Assembly (NCBI RefSeq): GCF_000372725.1
Contig: NW_005200434.1
Coordinates: 188,372 to 220,622, forward strand
Source of the DNA: Emiliania huxleyi CCMP1516
Lineage: Eukaryota > Haptophyta > Isochrysidales > Noelaerhabdaceae
Direction: 5' to 3'
Length of the DNA: 32,251 bases
Positions within the stretch are counted from its first letter, which is position 1. Every line of letters starts with the position of its first letter. The translations under genes and the position numbers were made by a program. Below the pieces are notes generated by a model, which did not search any database, was not told the origin of the DNA, and saw nothing but the letters and a program-made list of their open reading frames with translations. Of the stretch, positions 16,793 through 25,700 are shown piece after piece.

Positions 16793-19673
16793 ATGCCCGG
16801 CCGGACGAAGGCTGGCTCGGCCGCGTCCCGGCGCGGGCACGCGTCAACGGCGGCTACTGCTGCGCCGCTCTCGCTGCCGAAAAGGATCGAGGCGGCGGCG
16901 GAGAGCGGCAAGGTCAGCGTGGTGCAGACGTGGCTCGCCGGGGATGGGCGGGTTGACGCGACGTGCGTGCATCGCGGTGTGAGCGGCTGTACGCTCCTGC
17001 TGATCGCCGCCAAACAAGGTCACAAGCAGCTCGTTGAACTGCTGCTGAAGCGCGGCGCGGAGGCGGACGCGCGAGACAGCGAAGGCTGTACGGCGCTGAT
17101 GGCCGCCGCCGCCAACGGCCACGAGCGCGTGGCCGAGATGCTGCTGCGGCACGGCGCAGGGATCAGCCTGCAGGACCGCGAAGGCGGCACCGCGTTGATG
17201 TCGGCCGCCGCCAACGGCCACGAGCAGGTGGTCGAGGTGCTGATTCAGCACGGGGCGGAGATCAACCTTCAAGACAGCGACGGCCACACCGCGCTGGTGT
17301 TCGCCGCGCGCTACGGCCACCCTGCCGTGGTGCTTCGCTTGCTGCGGGCGGGCGCAGACATGACGCTGCGCACTGCGGAGGGCAAGACGGCGCTGCAGAT
17401 CGCCAAAGAGAAGGGCCACACCGAGTGCGTCGAGGCTTTCAGGACGTATCTCGGGGAGGTGGCGGGCCGGCGCGAGGCGCCGTCGGCCGAGGCGGGCGGC
17501 GCAGGGGCGAACGGCGCACCGGAAGTCGAGGCGGCGGCGGGCGCCAGTGCTGCGGCCTCTGCTGTGAGCGGCGAGGGCGGCGCGGAGGCCGCGCCGGGCA
17601 GCGGAGAGGTGCCAGAGGAGGTCGTGCTTGCGGCTCGTGGAGGCGACGGATTTCCGGTGCTGGCGTGGCTCGACGGCGGCGGGTGGGTCGACGCGACGTT
17701 CGAGTACACCTTTGCTTGCGGCACTCGCGTGAGCGGCGTGACGCTGCTGATGATCGCAATGATCAAAGGCCACGCGGGGCTGGCCGAGGCGCTTCTGCGG
17801 CGCGGCGCGGATGTCTCATTGCAGAAGAGCAACGGCGGCTCCGCGCTGAGCCTCGCCGCCTTGAACGGCCGCGAGGAGATGGTCGAGCTGGCATTGCAGC
17901 ACGGCGCGGAGATCGACCAGCAAAACAATTTTGGCAGCACAGCGCTGATCGAGGCCGCCTACAGAGGCCACGAGCGGGTGGTCGACACGCTGATCCGGCG
18001 CGGAGATCGACCATCAGGACAACGACGGCGACACCGCTCTGATGGCCGCCGCCGCCCTCGGGGGTTGCCCCGCAGTCGTGCTTCGCTTGCTGCGGGCGGG
18101 CGCAGACATGAAGCTGCGCACTGCGGCGGCCAAGACGGCGCTGCAGTACGCCAAGGAGAAGGGCCACACCGAGTGCGTCGAGGCTTTCAGGACGTATCTC
18201 GGGGAGGTGGCGGCAGCTCGGAGCAAGGCGGCGGCGGTCGAGGCGGATGGCGCGGGGACGAGCGGCGCACCCGCAGGCGAGGCGGTGGCGGGCGCCAGTG
18301 CCGCGGCCTCTGCTGTGAGCGGCGAGGGCGGCGCGGAGGCCGCGCCGGGCAGCGGAGAGGTGCCAGAGGAGGTCGTGCTAGCGGTTCGGCGAGGCGAGGA
18401 GGCGGCGGTGCTGGAGTGGCTCGACGGCGGCGGGTGGGTCGACGCGACGTTCGAGTACACCTTTGCTTGCGGCACTCGCGTGAGCGGCGTGACGCTGCTG
18501 ATGATCGCAATGATCAAAGGCCACGCGGGGCTGGCCGAGGCGCTTCTGCGGCGCGGCGCGGATGTCTCATTGCAGAAGAGCAACGGCGGCACCGCGCTGA
18601 GCCTCGCCGCCTTGAACGGCCGCGAGGAGATGGTCGAGCTGGCGTTGCGGCACGGCGCGGAGATGGACCAGCGAACCAATACCTGCGGCACTGCGCTGAT
18701 GCAGGCCGCCGCGAAAGGCCACGAGCGGATTGTCGACACGCTGATCCGGCTTGGCGCAGAGATCGACATGCAGGTCAACAAGGGCGACACCGCACTGATG
18801 CTCGCCGCCCTTGGCAACCATCCCGCCGTGGTGCGCCAGCTGCTGCGGGCGGGCGCAGATATGACGCTGTGCACCAAGAAGGGCAAGACCGCGCTGCAGT
18901 ACGCCAAGGAGAGGGGCCACGCCGAGTGCGTGCGCGCCCTCGAGGAGCATGCGGCGGCCAAGGCGGCGGCCGAGAAGGCGGCGGAGGAGGCGGCGTGGGC
19001 TGCGGAGGCGGCGGCGAGGGCGGCGCAGAGGGCGGCGGAGGAGAAGGAGGCGGCGCGGCACGCCGACGAGCTGCTGGCGGAGGTCGAGGCGGAGAAGCGC
19101 GCCAAGGGCAAGAAGGGCAAGAAGAAGAAGAAGAAGGGCGGCGGGAGCGGCGGCGCTGGGCCGTCGCAGGAGGTGCCGGGGGAGGCAGCCGCAGCCGCGC
19201 CCGCGCCGTTGGACAGGGAGGGGCTGCTCAAGCTTCTCGCGGAGCTCCACGAGGACAGGATCCGGTTCGGCATCACGCCGGAGACGTCGGTCGAGGGGCT
19301 GGCGGAGGCGCTGGGAGAGGCGGCGGGCGAGGCGAGCGAGGAGGAGGGCGACGAGGAGACGGCGGAGGCGGCCGAGGAGGAGGGCGTGGAGGCGGCAGCG
19401 GAGGCGCGCCGGCAGGCAGCGGCGGAGGCTGCGGCCGTGGCAGCTGCAGAGGAGGAGGAGGAGGCTGCCGCAGCGGAGGAGGAGGCGGAGGAGGCGGCAG
19501 TAGCGGCGGCAGAGGCGGCGGCGGCAGAGGCGGCGGCGGCAGAGGCGGCAGCGACGGCGGCGGCGGCAGAGGCGGCGGCAGCGGCGGCGGCGGCAGAGGC
19601 GGCGCTCGCCGCAGCCAAGGCGAGGCGCGCGTCAGGTGCCGCTGCGAGGGCCAGGGCGCGGGAGGCGGCCTAG
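16793..19673 (+). CDS. Ankyrin-repeat protein with Ala/Glu-rich tail, frameshifted
   Basis: The protein starts MPGRTKAGSAASRRG and has about a dozen ankyrin repeats of the type GCTALMAAAANGHERVAEML and GGTALMSAAANGHEQVVEVL. The frame breaks at 17996-18006: the repeats call for IRRGAEIDHQDNDG, but the DNA reads CGGCGCGGAGATC, as if one GGCGC unit of a tandem was lost. From about 18003 the remainder reads on to 19673. The repeat block is duplicated: about 17322-18069 and 18070-18825 are near-identical (offset about 750 bp). The tail has a Lys patch (GKKGKKKKKK, possible nuclear signal) and long Ala/Glu helices. Ankyrin repeats bind proteins; the partner is unknown. It may be a pseudogene, or the shift may be a sequencing error in GC-rich DNA. 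Confidence 0.75.
17322..18825 (+). repeat. About 750-bp tandem duplication within the ankyrin gene
   Basis: Unit 1 (about 17322-18069) and unit 2 (about 18070-18825) both run from a PAVVLRLLRAGADM block, through TYLGEVA, SGEGGAEAAPGSGEVPEE, WLDGGGWVDATFEYTFACG and IKGHAGLAEALLRRGADVS, to a further block of ankyrin repeats. Differences are few and mostly conservative. Confidence 0.85.
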
Positions 19674-20061
19674 CCCGCGCACAAGGACAGCTGGCGCAGT
19701 GGCAGCCATGGGGAAGGGTCTCTCGTACTCTGGGGTGCGTTCTCTCGTGAACGATCGTGGCTGTGGGCTGGGCCCCGCGCCGCGCGGGCGCGCGTGCGGT
19801 CCTTCGAGGTCCCGCCGGGAGCTGCTCACACAGCCGTACGTGAGGTGGGCGGTGGCGCATTTTGAGGTGGGGGAGGGGCTAGGGGAGGGGCGGAGAGACG
19901 CGGCAGCGCTGATTGGCCTCGGGCGTGACCCGAGCTCGAGGCGCGGGACCGCCGCGCTGCGGGAACTGTACTGTCCCGCACTGGCGGGGTCGTGGGGGGA
20001 CAGTGCGCCACAAGACTTGTCGGCGTGTTGTGTTGCACTGACTGTCGGGGGGGTGTGAGTT

Positions 20062-20069
20062 GACCCCAG
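20062..20069. repeat. Left target-site duplication GACCCCAG
   Basis: An 8-bp direct repeat, identical to 21152-21159, immediately outside the terminal inverted repeats. Confidence 0.85.
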
Positions 20070-20121
20070 CAAGGACTCTCACGCCCCCCCCCTTTGGGAG
20101 GTTCCCCGGAGGGAGGTTCGT

Positions 20122-20303
20122 GTCATGAGAGAAGATACACCCCTCCGTGTATCTAGACGGGCGGAAGATACACTGAAGATACACTTATGCGGAGATACAC
20201 GGCCCAGCCCAAACGAAGAGGTGTATCTTCATACGAAGATACACCGCGGCCCAAACGAAGAGGTGTATCTTGACGGAGCGCGTTCATAGTGAAGATACAC
20301 GTA
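20122..20303. repeat. Left subterminal GATACAC/GTGTATC repeats
   Basis: About nine copies of (A)GATACAC or its complement occur in both orientations, like the subterminal transposase-binding motifs of hAT elements. Confidence 0.85.
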
Positions 20304-20323
20304 AGCGGGAGCGGCAGTTGCTC

Positions 20324-20995
20324 ATGCCGCTGGAGGGGCTCGGCCCGCCCTTTGAGGGCCCCAATGGCATCATGTTCCGCGCCGGCTTCTGGAAGGGCAA
20401 GCCCGTGGTTCTCCGCATGTCGTCCGCGTCCAGCACCGGCTACGAGAACGTGTTCAAGCAGGGCGGCAGCAAGAAGCGCAACCGTCCCTATGTCGCCAAG
20501 TTCAAGCGGGTCGGCGAGAAGACTCAGCGCCACCTGCCCGACTCGAACAGCGCGACAGCCGAGGAGGCGGCCGCCAAGCTGGCCTACCACCACGAGTACG
20601 GGTCGGAGCTGCCGCCGCCTGCAGCTCGCCAGCCTCGCCGCTCCCCGGAGGTGCGCTCCTGAGCCCGCACCCATCCTGGCTGCGCTCAGTCCTCCTTCCC
20701 TGGGCTGTAGGAGATGGCGGCAGAGCGGGCGGTCAAGGAGGCGCGCAAGCAGGCCAGGCGGCCGCAGAGGCCGCCGCTCACGCCCGCGCCGGCGCAGCCT
20801 CCACAGTCTCCTCTCACGGGTCCCGGCGTGCCGTGTGTGCCGGTAATCCCTCTCCCCATGGGCTACCGCCCCCTCCCCTCGGAGCCAGTCATCCCTGTGG
20901 GCCCTGTGGGTGAGCCCCAGCCAGGCCAGTGCCAGCACTCGTGGGACCCAGCCACCTGCGCCCTCTGCAACTGGTCCTGGGGCGCCCGGCGCTGA
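20324..20995 (+). CDS. AP2/ERF-like domain protein, transposon cargo
   Basis: Exons 20324-20650 and 20711-20995 (60-nt GT-AG intron) give 203 residues. The first ATG is used. The upstream frame is open but without an ATG. Residues about 35-93 (SSTGYENVFKQ..RPYVAKFKR..RHLPDSNSATAEEAAAKLAY) follow the AP2/ERF plan: STGY opening, RPY-x-A strand, then the TAEEAA-x-x-Y helix. AP2 domains bind DNA. The middle is basic (VKEARKQARRPQR) and Pro-rich, and the end CQHSWDPATCALCNW has Cys/His spacing that could bind zinc. The gene fills a hAT-like element whose ends are full of GATACAC repeats, so it might bind those ends or act on host promoters. The family call is by pattern only. Confidence 0.6.
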
Positions 20996-21095
20996 GATAC
21001 ACTCAAGATACACTCGAAGATACACTTCGTAGATACACCGGAGGAATGTTATAAAGTGTATCTTTGAAAATGTATAGTCAAGTGTATCTTTGGCT
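20993..21095. repeat. Right subterminal GATACAC/GTGTATC repeats
   Basis: Four AGATACAC and two GTGTATCTTTG copies lie between the cargo stop codon and the right inverted repeat. Confidence 0.85.
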
Positions 21096-21151
21096 ATCAC
21101 TCGAACTTTGGACAAGGGAATCGCCAGAAGAGGGGGGCGTGAGAGTCCTTG

Positions 21152-21159
21152 GACCCCAG
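21152..21159. repeat. Right target-site duplication GACCCCAG
   Basis: Identical to 20062-20069. Together they bracket the hAT-like element. Confidence 0.85.
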
Positions 21160-21639
21160 CCCGTGGCTTACTTTTTCTGTTTCTGAGGGGCGTGGAGGTG
21201 CGCGCGGGTCGCGTCCGCGGGGAGGAGTCGCTCTCTCTCCCATCAGACATGCTCGACACAGATGCGGACAGGCGGAGAGGCAAGCACTCTAACACAGGCA
21301 ACAAAAAAAGAAAAGTGACGAACAAGCGATCCTTGCGTGTCTGCCAGGCTCCTTCATCGCAAGCGCCAGTCACAGCCTCCTGCCGCTCAGCCCTACGATG
21401 TCCATCCTCTTCGCCCTGGCGCCCCTCGCCAGACCCGACGGCTTCACCCTCGCGGCGAGCAGCGCAGTCCGCCTCCCCCTCCAAGCCCGGTCCCGCCTCC
21501 GCCGGCCCTCGACGGAACGCTCGCCGCCGCGTGACTGTATGGATTGCGGCCGGCCCACAGCAACACAGAAAAGAGAAACCCGAGCACGAAATTCTTTTTT
21601 TTTTGATGCCCGCGCGGGAGAAAGAGAGTGAACGCGCTC
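21160..21639. other. Intergenic, no gene seen
   Basis: No convincing coding region. The stretch ends with GAAATTCTTTTTTTTTTG (about 21590-21607), just before the truncated ankyrin copy. Confidence 0.4.
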
Positions 21640-22154
21640 AGCACCAGCAACCCCTCCCGTTTGCATGCCCGGCCGGACGAAGGCTGGCTCGGCCGCGTCC
21701 CGGCGCGGGCACGCGTCAACGGCGGCTACTGCTGCGCCGCTCTCGCTGCCGAAAAGGATCGAGGCGGCGGCGGAGAGCGGCAAGGTCAGCGTGGTGCAGA
21801 CGTGGCTCGCCGGGGATGGGCGGGTTGACGCGACGTGCGTGCATCGCGGTGTGAGCGGCTGTACGCTCCTGCTGATCGCCGCCAAACAAGGGCGGCCTAG
21901 CCCGCGCACAAGGACAGCTGGCGCAGTGGCAGCCATGGGGAAGGGTCTCTCGTACTCTGGGGTGCGTTCTCTCGTGAACGATCGTGGCTGTGGGCTGGGC
22001 CCCGCGCCGCGCGGGCGCGCGTGCGGTCCTTCGAGGTCCCGCCGGGAGCTGCTCACACAGCCGTACGTGAGGTGGGCGGTGGCGCATTTTGAGGTGGGGG
22101 AGGGGCTAGGGGAGGGGCGGAGAGACGCAGCGCTGCTCGGGCGTGACCCGAGCT
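21640..22154 (+). pseudogene. Internally deleted copy of the ankyrin gene
   Basis: Positions 21640-21891 match 16768-17019 essentially exactly (5' flank, start codon, first ankyrin repeat). Positions 21892-22154 match 19665-19936 (stop region and 3' flank). About 2.6 kb of coding DNA between is missing, and the junction shares only one or two G bases. The start codon at 21665 now opens a 163-residue frame that leaves the ankyrin repeat after AAKQG and reads into former 3' flank. Few differences from the source are visible, mainly near the right end, so the event looks recent. It may still be transcribed from the copied 5' region. Confidence 0.9.
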
Positions 22155-22156
22155 AA

Positions 22157-22676
22157 CGCGCCGTTTCTAAGCCTTTTCGCACACCGCGGCACCCTCCACC
22201 CACCCCACTGGTTTCTCAGCTTCGGCCGGCAGCCCCAGGTAAGCCGGGAGCTAGGTAAAATGACTCATTGGACCTAAAGAGAAAGAAAACAGACCAACAA
22301 GAAAAATGGACTTGGATTTCTTTCTGCTGTGAGACAGACTTGTTTTGTTTAAATTCTTTCTCGGCGCGGTCGAGGGCGCGGGGGTGGGTCGCGCAGTGCC
22401 CGCTGGCGGGGCAAGCGGCGAGGGGGTCGCCGGGGGGGTTGGGATGATGGGGATGGTCTTTTCGGCGAGCACTACGGTGCTCGCGGATTCGACTGTCCCC
22501 CCGATCGTGCCCACCTCCATGAGGACGACGGCGCCTTCTAAAGGTCCGTCGCAGGCTGTGCCTCTTTTGGTACCTGTGTAAATAAATAAATAAAACGGAC
22601 ATCCCAAGCTAGGGCTGGGTCGAGGACAGACACGTCCCCACCTTTGGTACCTGTGTCGAACCTGTGTGCGGTGCGT
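22157..22676. other. Intergenic with small repeats
   Basis: No supported gene. It holds a hairpin GCGAGCAC-TACG-GTGCTCGC (22464-22483), a duplicated TTTGGTACCTGTGT (22566 and 22643), and a third AATAAATAAAACGGAC motif (22580-22600). Confidence 0.5.
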
Positions 22677-22700
22677 GAGAATTCTTTTTGTTGAATTCTC
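22677..22700 (+). promoter_or_regulatory. GAGAATTC inverted pair upstream of the ABC1K gene
   Basis: GAGAATTC and GAATTCTC are separated by eight T/G bases, 64 bp before the ATG at 22764. A similar AGAATTCTT/GAATTC pair lies upstream of PGAM5. It is a candidate core promoter feature. Confidence 0.35.
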
Positions 22701-22763
22701 GGGGGGCGGTTCGAGGAATCTCCGCATCGCGTGCGGTCGGACCGCACCTGTTCCTCGTTTGCG

Positions 22764-25700
22764 ATGTCGACCCTGATCGCGCTCATCTGCGTCGCTCCGG
22801 CGGCAGCCTTCCGCACGGGCGTGTGGCATCACCCTCCCGACGCGTCAACTTCCTCCTCTCTTTTTCCTCGGGCCGCGACCGCGGCGATGCAGCTCCCGGG
22901 GATGGCGCAGGCGGCCACCGCCGCTGCCACGGTGGTGCAGGAGGTGGCCGGCTCGGTTCAGGACGTCGAGGCGCCCGACGCGGACGACAGCTTCGTCGCC
23001 ATCGACGAGAGCCGCACCGGCCTGGTCGACGAGGAGGGCCTTCCGCTGGTGTATGACAAGGAGGCGATCCAAAAGTACTGGGAGGGGCAGGGCGGCGCGC
23101 TGCAGTCGCGCTGGGCGGAGTTTCTGTCGGTGAGCGTTCCCTTCCTCACGCGCGTGGCGGCGCTCCTCGTCTCGGGCGGCACCGACGCGCTGAACGACTC
23201 GGCCTCGGAGCTCGCACGCGACGCCCGAGAGCGGATCCAAAAGTTGGGGCCGACGTACGTCAAGATGGGACAGATGATGTCGGTGCGGCCCGACATCCTG
23301 CCTCAAGCGGCGCTCGACGAGCTCACCATCCTGCAAGACGGCGTCGAGGGCTTCCCCGCTGACGTGGCGCGCGAGATGGTCGAGGAGGAGCTTGGCGCCC
23401 CGATCGACGAGTTGTTTTCCGACTTCTCGGCCGAGCCGGCGGCGGCGGCCTCGCTGGCGCAGGTCTTCCGGGCGACGCTCCGCTCGAGCGGCGAGCCCGG
23501 CGGCGGTCGACTCGCTCCCCTCGGCTGCAGCCCTCACCATCGTCGAAGATTGCCCACAGGCGAGGCTGTGGCGGTCAAGGTGCAGCGGCCGGGAGTCCAG
23601 TCCCTCGTCTCCAAAGACCTGTACGTGCTGCGGCGGGCGGCGGAGGTCTACCAGGGGCTGGCGAGCCGCCGCTGCCCGCGCCCTCCGCGGTCCGCGCCCA
23701 GCGCCAGGGCTGCGCGCGTGTCCCGCGTGTAGGTCGAGCGTTTCGCGCCGCAGCAGCGCACCGACTACGTCGGCTTGCTAAACGAGTGGGCAGTCGGCTT
23801 CTACACGGAGCTGGACTTCAAGAACGAGGCGAGCAGCGCGCCGGCAGGCGGCGGGAGAGCTTGGGGCGCGTGTCTCTCAGGCCGGTGCCGCGCGCCGCGT
23901 AGGCGGCGAACATGCAGACGATGGCGCGCGGCCTCGCCGAGGCGGGCGTCACGGACGTGGCGGTGCCGCGCGTGTACGAGGCGCTGACGACGCGGCGCGT
24001 GCTCGTGAGCGAGTGGATCGACGGGCGCAAGCTGTCTGAGTGCTCGACCGAGGAGGTCCGCGAGCTGGTCGCCATCGGTCAGGAGTGCTTCCTCGTGCAG
24101 CTGCTGCAGACAGGCCCCACTCCCTCGCCTCCGCCGCCGGCCCCCGGCAGGGCGCGCCTCGGGAGTCTCGCGGAGCGGCTTCTTTGACCCTTCTCTAGGC
24201 TTCTTCCACTCGGACCCGCACCCGGGCAACCTGATGCGGCCGCACGACCAGAGCCGTGCGCGGTGCGACTTTCCCCCCTCACCCGCCTGGCCCGCGCCCC
24301 GCCCTCTAGCCCAGCGAGGCCCGAGCGACGCGCACGCCCGCCGCGGAGAGGGCTGTTGCGCGGCGCGACCCGCCCCCTGCGTGCCTGCCGGCGGGCGCAG
24401 GCTCGTGCTGATCGACTTTGGTCTGGTCGCGCGCGTGCAGCGCAAGGACCAGGACCTGTTCGTCTCGTCCATCATCCACCTCGCAAACAAGGACTACGCC
24501 GCCCTGAGTACTTAGAGTCAATGAATAGTTCATTCGTCCACCTCGCAAACAAGGACTACGCCGCCCTGAGTAATTAGAGTCGATGAATAGTTCACTCATC
24601 CACCTCGCAAACAAGGACTACGCCGCCCTGAGTACTTAGAGTCAATGAATAGTTCATTCATCCACCTCGCCAACAAGGACTACGCCGCCCTGAGTAATTA
24701 GAGTCGATGAATAGTTCATTCATCCACCCCGCCAACAAGGACTACGCCGCCCTGAGTGATTAATAGTTAGTTAATTACTAGTTAATTACTAGTTAATTCG
24801 TTAATTCATCCACCCCGCCAACAAGGACTACGCCGCCCTGATCGACGACTTTGTCGGCCTCGGCATCCTGCCGCCCGACTGCAACCGCGCCAAGGTGCTC
24901 CCTCTGATGGACAAGGCGCTCTCGCCGTACGTCAAGGGCGGCGGCGCCAAGAAGTATGAGCAGGAGCTCAAGACCCTCTACGGGATGGACGGCTCGGTCG
25001 AGTCCACCGTCGGAGGCTTCCAGGCGATGACCAGCGACATGCTCACCGTGCTCAACGACATCCCCTTCTCCATCCCGCCGTACTTTGCGTTGCTCGCGCG
25101 CGCCGTGGTCACGCTCGAGGGGCTCGCGCTGCAGGCCGTTACTCAATAATTAATTAATGAGCTATTAACGAGCTGAGTAGCTCACTCGTGGCTCGCGCTT
25201 GCAGGCCGACCCGGACTACGGCCTCGTCCTCGAGGCGTACCCCTTCGTCGCGCGCAAGCTGCTCTCCTCCGACCGGCCCGAGCTGCAAAAGGCGCCGCAC
25301 CAGGGCTTCGGCGGCGGCGGCGACCCGGGCAGGTGCGTTGACACGCCCAGGGCGCGTCGCATAGGCGCTGCAGGAGGTGCTCTACGGCGGCGGCGACCCC
25401 GCCCTCAAGGGGGTGGTGACGCCGACGCGGCTCGCCGCCCTCGTCAACTCGGCCGCCGGAGTCGTCGCGCGGCAGGAGGGCGCCGCTTTTGTCGACCTCG
25501 ACGCGGTGCCGGACGAGGGCCTCACGCCCGCCGCCGCCGCCGCTTTCGTGCTCTCGCCGGACGCGGCCTCGATCCGCGCCCTCCTCGCCGACGAGGCGGC
25601 CGGCGCCTCCGACTTGCTGCTGCGGCAAGCCCTTCGCAAGGCGGTGCCGCTCGTTGCCGCCGCTCTGCCGCAGCCGCCGCGCCTCCCGTTCCTGCCGCCG

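Larger units (their letters stand above)
20070..21151 (+). mobile_element. hAT-like non-autonomous transposon with AP2-like cargo gene
   Basis: The ends are perfect 20-bp inverted repeats beginning CAAGGACTCTCACG (20070-20089 and 21132-21151). They are flanked by the 8-bp direct repeat GACCCCAG on both sides. An 8-bp duplication and a CAAGG-type end are hAT superfamily features. Inside each end lie many short repeats GATACAC/GTGTATC in both directions (about nine at 20122-20303, six at 20993-21095), plus a duplicated CCCAAACGAAGAGG (20210 and 20251). The only gene is the two-exon AP2-like ORF 20324-20995. No transposase is present, so movement would need a transposase encoded elsewhere. Confidence 0.85.

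Noticed and set aside
18014..19618. 534-codon minus-strand frame over the ankyrin gene
   Set aside because: It is the antisense shadow of the Ala/Glu-rich tail (all Ala/Ser) and of the ankyrin repeats.
19636..20058. Plus-strand frame after the ankyrin gene (GKGLSYSGVRSLVNDRG..)
   Set aside because: It occurs in both ankyrin copies, but only because the 3' flank was duplicated; no independent evidence of coding.
20153..21484. 443-codon minus-strand frame across the transposon
   Set aside because: It crosses the transposon boundary and is antisense to the AP2-like exons; no domain is recognised.
22464..22483. GCGAGCAC-TACG-GTGCTCGC hairpin as a terminator
   Set aside because: No T-run or gene end is next to it, and intrinsic terminators are not expected in a nuclear genome.
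24477..24840. Regularly spaced repeats that look like a CRISPR array
   Set aside because: The spacers are near-identical to each other, and the repeats are a fragment of the ABC1 kinase coding sequence.
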